Source: Helochares maculicollis (taxonomy: Eukaryota > Arthropoda > Insecta > Coleoptera > Hydrophilidae). Taken from it: a DNA stretch of 38,689 nucleotides. Each line of letters opens with the position of its first letter. Position 1 is the first letter of the stretch. The notes under the pieces are model-generated. The model was given only the letters and a program-made list of their open reading frames with translations, was not told the DNA's origin and ran no database searches. The position numbers and the translations under genes were made by a program. Shown piece after piece: positions 23,261 to 34,791 of this stretch. The stretch spans positions 1 to 38,689 of the forward strand of contig JAWQRO010000455.1 of assembly GCA_033557835.1 (NCBI GenBank). The letters run 5' to 3'.

Positions 23261-24154
23261 ATATACTATTCACTAGTCTGCAATATGGAACGCTTGTAAA
23301 AACCCTTTGCGAAGGCTTGACTTTTAAAATGTGAATTCATAACTAAAGGAAGGGTCCAATTTTAGAATATAAATTCATAACTACAAAATGAAATTTATGA
23401 CGGTAAAGAACCACTTCCCGTTTTCAAATTTACACGGAACTATTTGTTATTGCTAGATTTTCCATGCTAAGCATTTTTGTAAATTGTTTTATTCCAAGAC
23501 CTACTAAAATTGGAATTTTCAAAATGAAAACATTCGACCTCGTGATTTTAACGGATCTCCACGTTTTGAGTGCCCCTAAATCCATTTTGACTATTTTTGG
23601 CATGTTGTCTGTGTGCGTGTATGAAAACACGATAACGGTCAGACCGTTTGAGGTGGAGCGATGAAATTAGGTATACTGTTATTGTCGCAAAAATTTAGAT
23701 CTGTATCAAATCTTGAGGCATGTAGGACCACCGGAAGTACCCGTTTACCTACACAGTTTTGCAATTTTTTCAAGCAAAGTAGTCCTTAAAATTAAGCTAT
23801 CCGATTGAAATTTCGTGCACACCTTTATTGGCATAAAAAACTCACAGATATTTTCAACATTATCGGAGCACCGAAAGTGCTATTTATAGAATTTTAAAAA
23901 TTCCAATTTTTATTGGCTTTGGAATAAAAAAATTTACAAAAATGCTAAACAGAAAATATAGCAATAGCAAATAGTTCCGTGTAAATTTGAAAACAGGAAG
24001 TGGAACTTTATCGTCATAAATGTCATTTTTTAGTTATGAATTTATTTTCTAAAATTGAACCCTTCCTATCGTTATGAATTCACATTTTAAAATTCAAGCC
24101 TTCGCAAAGGGTTTTTTACCAGAGTTCCATATTGCAGACTAGTTAAGAGTATAT
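23261..24154. mobile_element. Foldback-type element with arms of about 265 bp
   Basis: The left arm (about 23261-23526) and right arm (about 23891-24154) are inverted copies. Outer ends: CACTAGTCTGCAATATGGAA on the left, and the complement of TTCCATATTGCAGACTAGT on the right. Further inside, AACCCTTTGCGAAGGCTTGA pairs with TCAAGCCTTCGCAAAGGGTT allowing one mismatch, ACACGGAACTATTTG pairs with CAAATAGTTCCGTGT, and GCATTTTTGTAAATT pairs with its complement near 23930. The loop (about 364 bp) has no long ORF on either strand. This layout fits a foldback element or a long-TIR MITE. The right end abuts repeat copy C. Confidence 0.85.
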
Positions 24155-24386
24155 ACAAGGTGTTGCAGAATTAATTTCCAATACTTAACCCACATGTTAA
24201 GAACGCCAATGTGACCACGACCTGGTATTTTCTAAGTATAAATAAAAATGTTGAAAATTTGGTTAATTTTGGACTGCTGGCATAATTGAAATGATGTCGA
24301 TAAGCCATGCTGGGTTAAAGAATATTATGCAGACACAACGGCACCGTTATTGTTATAAAAATTAAGGCAGCACAATCAAGCACGTA

Positions 24387-25659
24387 TTAGGGGGGCCGGA
24401 AAGTAATGTCGTTTTCTTAAGTCAAATTCACACGACTACATTTTTAACAAGTTTTTATTTCTAATCAACAATATATTCACCTTCGTTATCAGTAACCTTT
24501 TGCCATCTAGTATACAAATTTTCAATGCCGGACCGGTAAAAATCAATCGGTTTTTCTGTAAAATATGTCAAGATAGCATTTTGGACATCATCAAAATTTT
24601 CTAATTTTTTAGCTACTAAAACAATATTGCAGTGATCGGAATAAATGGTAATCCGAAGGTGCAATATCGGGCGAGTATGGTGGGTGAGGCAGTAACTCCC
24701 ACCCCAATTCGTTAATTTTGTCTAAGGTCCGTTTTGCACAGTGCGGTCTCGCATTGTCATGTTGCAGAATAACTCATTTTCCGTTGACAATTGCCGAATA
24801 CTTTTCAATTAAAGACCGGTTTATTCGTTTCAATTGTTCACAATAGACATCTGCATTAACAGTTTGTCCAGGTTTTAACACTTCAAAGTGAACAACTCCG
24901 CGTGTATTCCAAAAAACCACACAGAAGTTTCTTTTTGGTGTGTAAACTCGGCTTTGCAGTAGTTCGTGGTGATTCATTTCGGCTGAGCCACTGCTTTTTG
25001 CGTTTCGAATTGTCGTACAGGACCCATTTTTCGTCTCCAGTGATCAAGCGATCAAAAAACGGATCTATACGATGCCGTTGAAGCAATACGTTGCACGTGA
25101 TGAACTGGTTGGCTTTATTCTGTTCGGATAGATTATGGGGGACCCAAACACCAGCTCTGCTTATTTTTCCAATCTGCGGCAAATATTCTTGGATGGTTGA
25201 CCAAGGTTGGTTAAGGCTGTTTGAAAGTACCTCAATTGTTTGACATGAATTTGCTTCCACTTTTGCCCGTAGCATGTCGTTATCTAATGTTGTTGGTCTT
25301 CCTGATCGATGGGCGTCCGAGAGATCAAAATTGTCTTATCTGCACTTGGAGAACCATCTTTGACATTTTCGAACGTCCAATGCGCTTGGATAAACATCGC
25401 AAATGTTTTTATTCGCAGCAGTTGAGGATTACTTTTGCGAAACTCAAAAAACATACAATGCCGGATATGCTCTTCTGGTATTTGGCTGGCCATTTTATCC
25501 TAAATTGCAAAAAAAGTCTAATACTTAATAATTCAGAAGTAAATATGATACAATAACCTCAAAATCTGTTTTACACGCCTTCTAAGTACGTAATGAGCTA
25601 TCAAGTGACAATCAAATATCGACATGCGCAGAAACGACACTACTTTCCGGTCCCCCTAA
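24387..25659 (-). mobile_element. Mariner element 2, nearly full length
   Basis: A 1273-bp element inserted in repeat copy C. Ends begin TTAGGGGGGCCGGAAAGTA (left) and, reversed, TTAGGGGGACCGGAAAGTA (right), with similarity through about 28 bp. TA flanks both sides (24385-24386 and 25660-25661). The minus-strand transposase region has close to the usual mariner length. It is younger than copy C, because it interrupts it. Confidence 0.93.
24461..25493 (-). pseudogene. Mariner transposase pseudogene (element 2), triad kept
   Basis: The region would encode about 344 aa, the normal mariner length, starting MASQIPEEHIRHCMFFEFRK (first helix-turn-helix). Then come QTIEVLSNSLNQPWSTI, LITGDEKWVLYDNSKRKKQW, QHDNARPHCAKRTL and PHPPYSPDIAPSDYHLF, ending TRWQKVTDNEGEYIVD. 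The three catalytic Asp residues are present and the last two are separated by 34 residues (DD34D). It is broken by frameshifts near 25290, 24890 and 24640 and an in-frame TGA just before the HDN motif (near 24772). It would not make an active enzyme, but it is the best preserved of the four mariners here. Confidence 0.9.
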
Positions 25660-26849
25660 TAGTTAGATCTTTCAAAACCTTGAGATTAAATTTTTTCATG
25701 AACGCAAAACCGTCATTATCAAAGAGAACAGCAGAAGAACATAAACAACTATTGAAATCAAATTGTATAGCTCCGCATTTTTTCGAATTATTTAAAACAA
25801 AACGTGACCTCGAAAAAAGATCGCTTTATATTACAATCTTTCGCCGCAAGAAAGACGATTTCATCATACATCTCAAACTAACGTCACCTTTATCTCTATA
25901 AAATTGCCGGCATCACAATCAAAACAAAGCGTTTGATCCATCATAATCACGAGATAAAATTATTTCACAAACATAAAATCTTACTAAAAACATAAAAACA
26001 GAAAAAAGAACATAAACAACTATTTAAGTAAAATTTTATTGGAGCGCCTTGTTTTTAGAACTGAAGATCGAACGTGACCTCGAAAGAATATCGTTTTATA
26101 TTACCGCCGCAATAAGGGTCGTTACATCATACAAAACTAAACAATAACTTAATTATCGACATTCTTTATTGTTAAAATTCGATGGCTACTTAAATACGAT
26201 GGACTAGTCAATTTCTATCACAATTAATAGTATAAATTCATGTTAATGCAACGACAAAAAACATGGACCGCTTATCTTGCGTCTGTGCTTGTAAATTTAT
26301 TGCGCTTTACGTTTTTTGATGAGCATCCGCTTTCATTTTTATCACCTTGTTTACAATAAAATGATGGATTTTCTTGTTTCGTTGTTAGTAAGTTCAGATG
26401 ATTTGCATATTAGTAAATATGTCTTTCTTTGAATAAGGCATAAAGAAAAGTTTAGCTAACTTACATAATAGTAAATAATGTATTAATAACAAATTGAAAT
26501 GAACGCAATTGGACCAAACATGTGACGCTTGTTTTTCCTCTCCAATTGAAATTTATTGGGTTAACTTTTTTCGCTCGTCTTTATTTCTTTTCATTTCAAG
26601 GAGGTTTTTTTTATTATTATTTCGTCAATTTCGAGTCTAGATGCTTTAAGCGTAAACAAGAAAGTGATTCTTTGAAATACCGATAAAATTTGTTTATGTT
26701 CGACCGACGACATCAGCCAAAGGAAATTCCAACAGTGGTTCTTAACATGTACATGTACTAAATATCATGATTACTAATTATGCACAAAATGCGAAGAATT
26801 ATATCTGCCACCCCTTTAAGTTTTGTAACTTAATTTTGAAACAGTCTGT

Positions 26850-27481
26850 GTGTGATATGCTGTATTTGCGCCACAAAAGAAAGGGATTTTTGCATCGGGT
26901 TGTAACTAACGATGAAAATTGGATATATTTTGAGAAGCCCAAATGTAAGATATCGTGGGTAACGCCAGGACAACCATCAACATCGAGTACAAAATCGGAT
27001 CGTTTTGGGAGGAAGACAATGCTGTGTATGTGGTGGAGTCAGAAGGGAGTAGTGTATCATGAGCTTCTTAAACCCGACGAAAGAGTTAACACCGTCCGCT
27101 ACCGACAACTAATGATCAATTTAAACCACGCATTGATCAAAAAACGTCCAGAATGTGCGCCAAGACACGACAAAGTCATTTGGCAGCATGACAACGCTCC
27201 TGCACATTCAGCCGAAGTGGTCAATGAAACGATTTCTTCGCTTGGTGGGGAACTACTACCCCACCCGCCGTATTCACCAGATCTGGCGCCCTCTGATTAT
27301 TACCTCTTCTCGTCGATGGGCCACGCACTAACTGAGCAACACTTCAAGACTGTCGAGGATGTACAAAAATGGTTCGATGAATGGATTTCAATGAAAGTTG
27401 AAGCTTTCTTTTGGAATGGTATCTTTAAATTGCCCGAGAGTTGGTTAAATGTGTAAACATTTTAAACTTGCGCACCTGGTA
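26850..27481 (+). mobile_element. Mariner 3 (mori-like), 3' fragment with open transposase frame
   Basis: The fragment begins exactly where repeat copy C ends and runs to the 3' inverted end CTTGCGCACCTGG plus TA at 27480-27481. The frame is uninterrupted to a stop at 27454-27456. It covers the C-terminal two thirds of a mariner transposase: KRKGFLHRVVTNDENWIYF, VTPGQPSTSSTKS, VIWQHDNAPAHSAEVV, PHPPYSPDLAPSDYYLF and FKLPESWLNV. All three catalytic Asp positions are kept, with DD34D spacing. The usual TGDEKW reads TNDENW. The DNA-binding N-terminal third and the 5' end are missing. The frame can be opened from an ATG at 26767 inside copy C, giving a chimeric 229-codon ORF, but the family gives no reason to think that start is used. 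Confidence 0.88.
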
Positions 27482-28152
27482 TATAGTAATAGCAGTCAAA
27501 GGTTAAATTATATTTAGTAGACACTTCATTAAGTACAGAGAGATATTAGTTTCAAAATGATTTGAATCAAACTATCGGAATTCTTTGGCTTAGCGGCGCG
27601 TATCCCCTAAAAGAGTGTATTATAGCTTACTTTTAAATGATTCAGTGATCTGCGATGCAATGTAATAATATGTTGGCTCTTAATCACAAATCAAAGCGAC
27701 AGTCATTGCACCTCTCACTCTGCTTCTTATTAACCTGCATACACACGACAAAGAAGGATAACATTTAACTATCGCACAGAGCGGATTGTTATAGAGGGCG
27801 CGCTTGCATTAAATATCTGAAATGTTAGGTTAGATGAGCTGTCATCAGCTACCAAAATACCAAATAACTCAACGGGAAGATAATTTAATAATTAACCCCG
27901 TTTAGTACATCAAGTGCTTACATATTCTCCTTATGACAATAAAAATGCAGGCAATGTAAAAAAAATTCATCAGAGTGAAAATTGTGAAATTTTGTGATTT
28001 TTAGTGTAACGAAGTTCCATTTCATACGATAAGGCATAGAACATTTTCTACTAAATCGTAGGATATTTAAAGATGGAATTCGAATGATTCCGGCCTTCAT
28101 TGGCATATTTCAGAATTAGACTAAGGACTCTTTTAGACGAGCACCCGGATCG
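27482..28152. other. Intergenic DNA upstream of unc-50
   Basis: No coding similarity recognised on either strand. The proximal part probably includes the unc-50 promoter, but no core element could be chosen with confidence. Confidence 0.45.
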
Positions 28153-28259
28153 TTCAAGACTAGAACCAGAATAATTTAAGACTCAAGCCAAGATAATTTA
28201 AGACTAAAAGCTAGAATATTGTAAGACTGGAGTGTTGATAATTTATGGTTACAGTCTAG
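28153..28259. repeat. 22-bp tandem repeat upstream of unc-50
   Basis: Four units of 22-23 bp with the consensus TTTAAGACTNNAANCNAGAATAA start at 28153, 28175, 28197 and 28220, followed by a worn partial unit to about 28259. They lie 60-165 bp before the unc-50 start codon, so they fall in its 5' UTR or core promoter. Confidence 0.7.
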
Positions 28260-28318
28260 ATGAGTTAATACTATACCCAGAATAATTTCAAATATCAATC
28301 GAGAATATTCAGCACAAG

Positions 28319-29083
28319 ATGTTTAAGACAAGAAAAACCTCCTCGACGGCTCTACCCCTAAACTATTCGAATGACTGCATGTCAGCTTCCAGCAAACGAT
28401 ATAAATACCTTCGCCGGATGCTGAAATTCGACCAAATGGACTTCGAATTCGCCTTTTGGCAGATGCTGTATCTCCTGATCAACCCACAGAAAGTCTACAG
28501 AAATTTCCAGTTTAGGAAACAAACAAAATCGCAGTTTGCGAGAGATGATCCCGCTTTCCTAGTCTTGTTCACAGCGTGGCTCTGCATTACTTCCATAGGC
28601 TTTGCTGTCGTTCTCCGCCTGGGACTCTTACAGTTCCTCAACTTCTTGCTCTACGTCGTTTTTGTCGACTGCATTGCCGTAGGAATGGTAATAGCGACCA
28701 TTTTCTGGTACATCCTGAACAAATACTTTCGGCCCGCTGGCTACGACCAAGACGTTGAGTGGGGCTACACCTTTGATGTCCATCTGAATGCGTTTTGCCC
28801 CCCTATAACGTTGCTCCATTTCTGTCAATTATTCTTCTACAATGGCCTGATAAGCCATGATTATTTCTTCTCCAGATTCTTAGGCAATACCTTCTGGCTG
28901 ATAGCAATGTGCTATTACATATACATAACTTTCTTAGGATACAGCTCATTGCAATTCCTACAGAAAACACAAGTGATTTTATGGGCCATTCCACTTGTTG
29001 CAGTTGCCTATATTGTAAGTTTAGCAGGAGGATACAACATAACGCTGTGGTTAATGCACTTTTACCGGAATCGAGTTGTTTGA
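28319..29083 (+). CDS. unc-50: UNC-50 homologue, Golgi multipass membrane protein
   Basis: An intronless 254-aa ORF, close to the 259 aa of human UNC50. The UNC-50 (yeast Gmh1) family are multipass proteins of the Golgi and ER; the worm protein is needed for transport of nicotinic acetylcholine receptors. The cytosolic N-terminus includes KRYKYLRRMLKFDQMDFEFA and WQMLYLLINPQKVYRN, both strongly family-like. Hydrophobic segments follow at about residues 80-105, 110-135, 165-185, 190-210 and 220-240. Between them lies the conserved DVEWGYTFDVHLNAF segment, at about residues 143-157. The first ATG was chosen because the conserved region starts soon after it. A polyadenylation hexamer follows at 29176-29181. 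Confidence 0.94.
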   Translation: MFKTRKTSSTALPLNYSNDCMSASSKRYKYLRRMLKFDQMDFEFAFWQMLYLLINPQKVYRNFQFRKQTKSQFARDDPAFLVLFTAWLCITSIGFAVVLRLGLLQFLNFLLYVVFVDCIAVGMVIATIFWYILNKYFRPAGYDQDVEWGYTFDVHLNAFCPPITLLHFCQLFFYNGLISHDYFFSRFLGNTFWLIAMCYYIYITFLGYSSLQFLQKTQVILWAIPLVAVAYIVSLAGGYNITLWLMHFYRNRVV

Positions 29084-29175
29084 ATTTGAAAATTGAGACT
29101 CAAAATGTGTGTATCTAACTGTGTATATATCTATATTAAGTTATTGTATTTTTATAAGTGCAAAAGTCAATAGCA

Positions 29176-29181
29176 AATAAA
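29176..29181 (+). terminator. Candidate poly(A) signal of unc-50
   Basis: Canonical AATAAA 93 bp after the unc-50 stop codon, giving a short 3' UTR. Confidence 0.6.
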
Positions 29182-29749
29182 AACGATGTTTTAAGTTCTT
29201 AGATTTGTGTATTCATCTTTACTCTATAACTTTACTTTTAATGTCATTAACCCCATTCTATATTAATTAGGTACACATTTTCAGTTTTAACATAATCTAG
29301 AGTAAAATATTCTATTGAATATATTTTGAATTGTTGGGTATAATGTATTAAAAATATAGCACTAGATTTTGGTACTCTTATGTTATATCATTTTCATGAA
29401 AATATAAATTCGACAACTTAAGTAATGGAGATAAGTGATAAGAAACATTTTTAAAATATATCTCAACAAAAGCACTGCTTTTTAATGGATAGAATATACT
29501 TTTCAAATCCATCAAGCAGATTTTAAAATATAATGATTGTTGAAACAGTCATTCTAACTCACCGGCCACATAACTCTTATACTTTATTTATTATTTTCAA
29601 TCAAATTACCAAGAAATATGATATGTATGTATTTAATTCGACCCATATTGCAGGGTGTAGCCTCTGATTTTTTTTCGTTTTTTAAAATTTTTGTGTGATG
29701 TTGCAGAGATGTCCTCTGTTTGGTATTGTAGGCCTTACTATCTCCAGAG
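29182..29749. other. Intergenic DNA, nothing recognised
   Basis: AT-rich sequence between unc-50 and the LINE. A T-rich stretch at about 29669-29693 may be the 3' tail region of the minus-strand LINE. Confidence 0.4.
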
Positions 29750-32600
29750 GGAACATTTTTAGTATTTTTAATGTAAATGTTCGATTCACAACGACAAACT
29801 TTTTATCTAGTTTTGTATGCCTTAGCTTTTTTCAAGAATCACGATTATTTGCTACTCTAAACCAAGTTGTTCCTGCGATCATTCTCTTGATCCCATCTAT
29901 TATTATGATGTTTCCTTGATCGTTTTGCATCTTTAGGGTACCATTAGATTAGTCTTGTAGGTCCATCTGTTACCAGTCCTTCTTGCGATAATATACAGCC
30001 CTTTGCCATTTAAGTGATATTATTTTGTTAATGATGCCGGTCACTTTAGTTCTTCATCTTATCCAGTCATTTCTTTTCCTGTCCTGCTTTGTTAGTCCTT
30101 ACATGTTTCTTTCCATAGCTCTTTGGGTAGTTAGAAGCTTCTGAGTGATGACTACATTTAGAATTCACGTTTCACAGCCATATAGGTAAGATGCATAGAT
30201 CGATGGCTTTGCTTTTCAGATAAAGAGGCATTCTGGATTTGACTATGGTGTAATTTCTCCTAATGCTCTCCAAGCTAGTTTGCATCTTCTGTTTATTTCT
30301 GGGAGCAGTGCTCCAGAAATGTGAACATCTTGGCTTAGGTACACATATTCGTCAACTTGTTCTAATTTCTTTCCATTAACATTGATGTCTACAACTCTTG
30401 AAAAGTCATTGAATATCACTTTAATCTTTGAATGGTTAATTTGTAGGCCCACTTTCTGACTGGCAACATATAATTGGTTAATTAGATTTTATGATTCGTC
30501 TGGACTATTCGCTACAAGGACTATGTCATCTGCGAACTGAAGGTTACTAAGTCTATTACCACTGATAGTTAGTCCCTTATTTTTCCAGTTTAATTTATTG
30601 AAGATGTATTCCAATGTGGCTGTGAATAGCTTAGCAAAGATCGAATCTCCTTGACACACCTTTTGTTGTTGAGAACTCCTTAGTTGGTTTATGAAGTTTC
30701 ACTTCCGCCTTTACTTCCTCATATATGTTATTGAGGATTTCGATGTAGGCTTTCTCTATGCGTTGCATTGTTAGGGCTTCCAATATTACCACAGGAAGGA
30801 TTGAGTCACAGGCTTTTTTGAAGTCAATGAATGCCATTGACAATGGTAGAGCTTGTACTTTGGTTCTGTTGATCACTTATTTTACAGTTTGGATGTGATC
30901 CATAGTGCAGAACCCACTTGGAAATCTTGCCTGCTCTTTTGCCTGCACAGAATCTAGAGTATATGTTAAGTGCTTTAGAATGATTTTTGTTAACACTTTA
31001 TATACCATTGGCAGCAAGCTTATTGGTCAGTAGTTTTTGATGTCTTCTAAGCTACCTTCTTATGAATTAGTATTTTAGTAGCTTTGTCCTAGTGCTTTGT
31101 AAGCTTACGTTCACGGATGCATTCCGCGTACATCTGTGCTGGGCAAGTTAGTGTTTGATTGCATGTTAATTTGAATAGTTCAGCTGTTAGTTCATCATGT
31201 CCAGCTGCTCTGTCAGTTTTCATTTCTATTTCAGCTGTTAGTACTTCTATTGTTAATTTTGATGCAGAGTTTGTCCTCTGGTGATAATTTGTAGAGGTTT
31301 TCATAAAAGTTAGCAACATATTCTAGTTGCGTCTGTTTGTAATACGAGAGTTGCTGTTGCTGTCGACCATTGCTACTATTTGATGTCGCCCTATGATTAG
31401 CTTTCGCCTGGTTTTGTTGCAGCTCTTTATGCTTTTAATGGCATCCCATACACGATTTTTATTGTACTTTTGAATATCTATTTTAATTTGCTTTCTGATG
31501 GTCTTGCACAACTCTACATAATCAATGCGGCTCATTTTGTTAGAGTTGTTCTTTGTTGCTTCATCAAATTTTAGTATTATCTGACAGTTTTTTGATTGTT
31601 TAGACATACCTCATATCTTTACTGCTGTTTCTTGGATGGCCTTGGTAAAGTTTTGGGTCTGATTAATTGATCCATTCAACCTGATATGCAAATTTTCTTG
31701 GAATATGCTTATGTCATTTGGCAGATTTGTCATCTCCATTGATTTTATTGGCTTGCTTATGAGTTTTCTTCTTTCTAGTTGCATATTTATTTGGATTTCA
31801 GCTCTGATAATTCAGTGGTCACTACCGGTGTTGAATCTGTTAAGTATGTTAATGTTTTTGACTGTATCTTTTGTATTTGTTAGGGTATAGTCAATTTAGT
31901 TTTTAAAATTACTATTTGGGCTTTCCCAGCTCCACTTCCTAGAGGGTTACTTCTTGAAGGTCATGTTCATTATAACTTTGTCTAGAGCTTGCCTTACGTC
32001 TTTATAGAATTCCTCAACTTCTTTATTAGAGTAGCTACTTGTTGGAGTATAGATTTGAACTATGTGTACCTTATATCTGCTGTTTATTTCTAGAGTTAGG
32101 TAAGCTACTAGGTTTGAGGCACTGGATGTTTGAAGCAGATGCGGTTTGATATTCTTGTTTATCAATAACCCTACTCCACTAGTTCTTCTGTTGTCTGTAC
32201 CTCTGTTATATAATAGATTGAACCTGATTGAAGCTCTATAAGATTTTCATTTCTTCTTCTGATTTCGCTGAGTCCCATGATGTCCCACTTGATCTTTTCC
32301 ACTTCTCGCTCATGCTCTTGTAATCTACTTAGGCTGAAGAGAGATCTGCAATTGCAAGATAAGAGTTTTAATTGGTATCAGTTTTGCCTCCGTGGATTCT
32401 TAGCACTTTCTGCCATCCTGGAGGAATCTCGAGTGTTATCATTTCCGAGTCCAGGACAACCTAGGAGAATGGGGGCCGTCCTCTTTTTGTATTTGTCATA
32501 CATATGGGTGTTGAGACTTGAAACGCCACGCTATCTCAATGTGGGTTGTAGAGTGCAGATTTTACCCTTCTGCAAGGTACCGAGGAGCTAGTAGTTGCTG
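29750..32600 (-). mobile_element. Decayed RTE-like non-LTR retrotransposon
   Basis: A single minus-strand element read in order through many frameshifts and stops. Near 32360-32240 is the endonuclease start: SCNCRSLFSLSRLQEHERE and KIKWDIMGLSEIRRR, the motif with the catalytic Glu. Near 32165-31947 is the rest of the endonuclease (VHIVQIYTPTSSYSNKEVEE). At 31319-31089 comes the RT opening (DRAAGHDELTAELFKL). At about 30870-30800 is MAFIDFKKACDSI. At 30536-30525 is FADD, the (Y/F)XDD active site. At 30452-30243 is MGLQINHSKIKVIF followed by EYVYLSQDVHISG. Near 30110-29960 are MERNM*GLTKQDRKRNDWIR and RTKVTGIINKIISLKWQRA, the C-terminal part. The 5' leader near 32600-32380 has no clear ORF. The RTE clade is my best call from these motifs. 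Confidence 0.85.
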
Positions 32601-34161
32601 TTATTTTTTCTCGGGTGCGAATCAAACCTTTTAATTTTATATATTTGTGATTATTAGTTGAAATAAATAATTTGATTTTATATATATGTATATGAGAAAT
32701 AATTTGGGACTAAATTTAGTGCCTTGAGGTACACGTGTGTTTCAGTTCTTTTAAATCAGTAGTAGAACCTAATTGTACAAACTTAGCTCTAGCGGTAAGA
32801 TATATTACTAATATTTGGCAAGATCAACAAACACTGATAGCTTTGTTTTAGTTTACAACCCCACTGGGAAAACAAATTGGTTGCTATTTCGAATAGTGTT
32901 GTTTTTTCTCGGATGTCTTAAGTAAATTTGTCTGTAGTTATACATTTTCTTTTTATCACCATTGTTTGTAGATTGATATGACTGCTGATTTTTTGAACTC
33001 ATATAAAAATACTCCTAATTGGGATGATTAAATTAAATATGTGTTCATTTTTACAAGTGTTTGAATTTATTCCATCTTTTATAGGTGTACTTGCATATTT
33101 TAGAGACTTTATATGCAGAATATGTTCATTTTGTGTCATTGGAGATAGTATCAAACGTTTAGGTGCTCTTTTGTTTGAGTACTGATAATTAACAATTTCC
33201 AGTTAATTTCTCATGTTGAGGCAGTTGGATGAATAACATTTATTAAATTGATTAAATGCTTCACTTATTTACCTATGTTTGGTACTTGACAATCCAGTTC
33301 CTATTCATATAGTTTTAATTTTATTTGCTTTTAGTGCAACCTCAGTAATTTTATTTAATATTTTTGTCGTTTTTTGACTTTGCAATTGCATTTTATAGTA
33401 GTTGTTTTTGTGTTTTTTAATTGCTTGCATAATTTATTTCTCAATGTGTTATAGTTTCACTTTAATTCGGGTATTTCCAAACATTTTCCTTCTTTTTGTC
33501 TCTGATTCTTATATAGTTAAAAAGCTTGTATGAGATTCGAATTTTTTGTACATACATTGGTATTATTTTGTCTTGTTTGACTCATTAGAATATCTATATA
33601 GTGGTTTAGTTTCAAAAAGCTTGATAGAGCTTCTTGAGTAGTTTCAAATTTGTTTGCTAAAGATTATTTAAGGTGTTTTATTTAGTTAATCACTTTGCTT
33701 GTCAATTCTATTAGGTTTATTTATGCACAATATGACTTCAGCCCCTTGTGCTGCATTAAGTCATTTTTAACATCAACATTTGGGTGCTCTGTCAACTTCG
33801 AGATTGTTTAAAATCATTTCATTTTAATAATTTTTATAAATACAAATAGAATTTATTGCCTTTTCTACCTAGAAATTTTTGGGCTGTTTAATAAACCTTC
33901 TACAATCAATGTGTTGTCTAAATATCAGTCAGTATTAACACAGTCTCCAAATTCTGCAGTTTTTAAGCCCTTTTGATAGTTACATTCCATCATATATATT
34001 TTTAATATAAATCATGCAGGTATAAAGCTTACTAAAATTGCATACAAAGCTCGCCATTTTTGAATCTTATGAACGAATAACAAAATATGTTGCCTATCAT
34101 GCACAATAAAAAAAGGAAGGAGAGTGAAAAATAAAACATCAACCCAATTCATTTTGTTTTT
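32601..34161. other. Intergenic AT-rich DNA, nothing firmly recognised
   Basis: T-rich on the plus strand, with no conserved gene. A few minus-strand stretches (for example near 33700-33780) look faintly like worn coding sequence, but I could not assign a family. Confidence 0.4.
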
Positions 34162-34791
34162 TTTATTACTAAATCGACCCCTACACAAATATGTAATTTT
34201 AAAATCAAATTAAAAAACAAAAGTAATAAAACATGGAAATAGATGATTTAAGTAAACAACAAAAATATAATATAAAATAACAAACAGCAATAGTCAGGTT
34301 TAATATAATTAAAAAAATAATTGTACTAATCTTCAATAAACGGAATGTCAAGTAAACATATAAAGAATGGTCAGTTAACGGAGGAAATGAGGCGTAAATC
34401 GCACGATTTAATAGCTAATATGCTCCTAGTTATCTGTAAAAATCAGTTCTTTGTATATTTTTTCAACAATTTTATAAATGCACAGTACAAGTCAGATCAA
34501 CAGTGTAAAAAGTAGAGCCTTATAAAATAGATTTTAGTTATAAAAAAATACAGCCTATCCACTCTTTCGCTTATATACTATGAAAATATAAAAAGAACCA
34601 TTTTAGCTTGTTTAGAAAAATGCATTCCTGGAATGTTGCTACAAACAGCGACAGTAATAAATACGATTACCACTTAATATAATAAATAGAATTCTAAAGG
34701 CTGAAGCTTCTGACTTTGAGGATGTTTTCGATTCTTAGACTAATGGTCTTGAGAACGCAAAAGACTAACTAAATATACTTATTTAGTTGTA
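34162..34791 (-). terminator. Probable 3' UTR of the citrate carrier gene
   Basis: Minus-strand AATAAA (plus-strand TTTATT) at 34162-34167 is the first canonical signal that I found after the stop codon, giving a 3' UTR of about 0.6 kb. This is a proposal only. Confidence 0.4.

Larger units (their letters stand above)
24155..26849 (-). mobile_element. Dispersed repeat copy C, reversed and split by mariner 2
   Basis: Reverse-orientation copy of the family at 2984-4225. Its right end reads GAAACAGTCTGT and its left end ACAAGGTGTTGCAG. Mariner 2 (24387-25659) interrupts it; flanking sequence on both sides aligns to copy A around GGATCTAATGACATG (near 3999-4013). Without the insertion and TA duplication it is about 1.42 kb. 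It shows two tandem sub-units: the block AAGAACATAAACAACTATT followed by CGTGACCTCGAAA occurs at about 25737-25820 and again at about 26007-26090. Confidence 0.85.

Noticed and set aside
23430..23664. Overlapping ORFs of similar size on both strands inside the foldback element
   Set aside because: They are a by-product of the inverted arm and loop sequence and show no domain similarity.
33300..34000. Possible further LINE relic on the minus strand
   Set aside because: Only scattered peptide stretches between stops; no RT, endonuclease or knuckle motif could be named.
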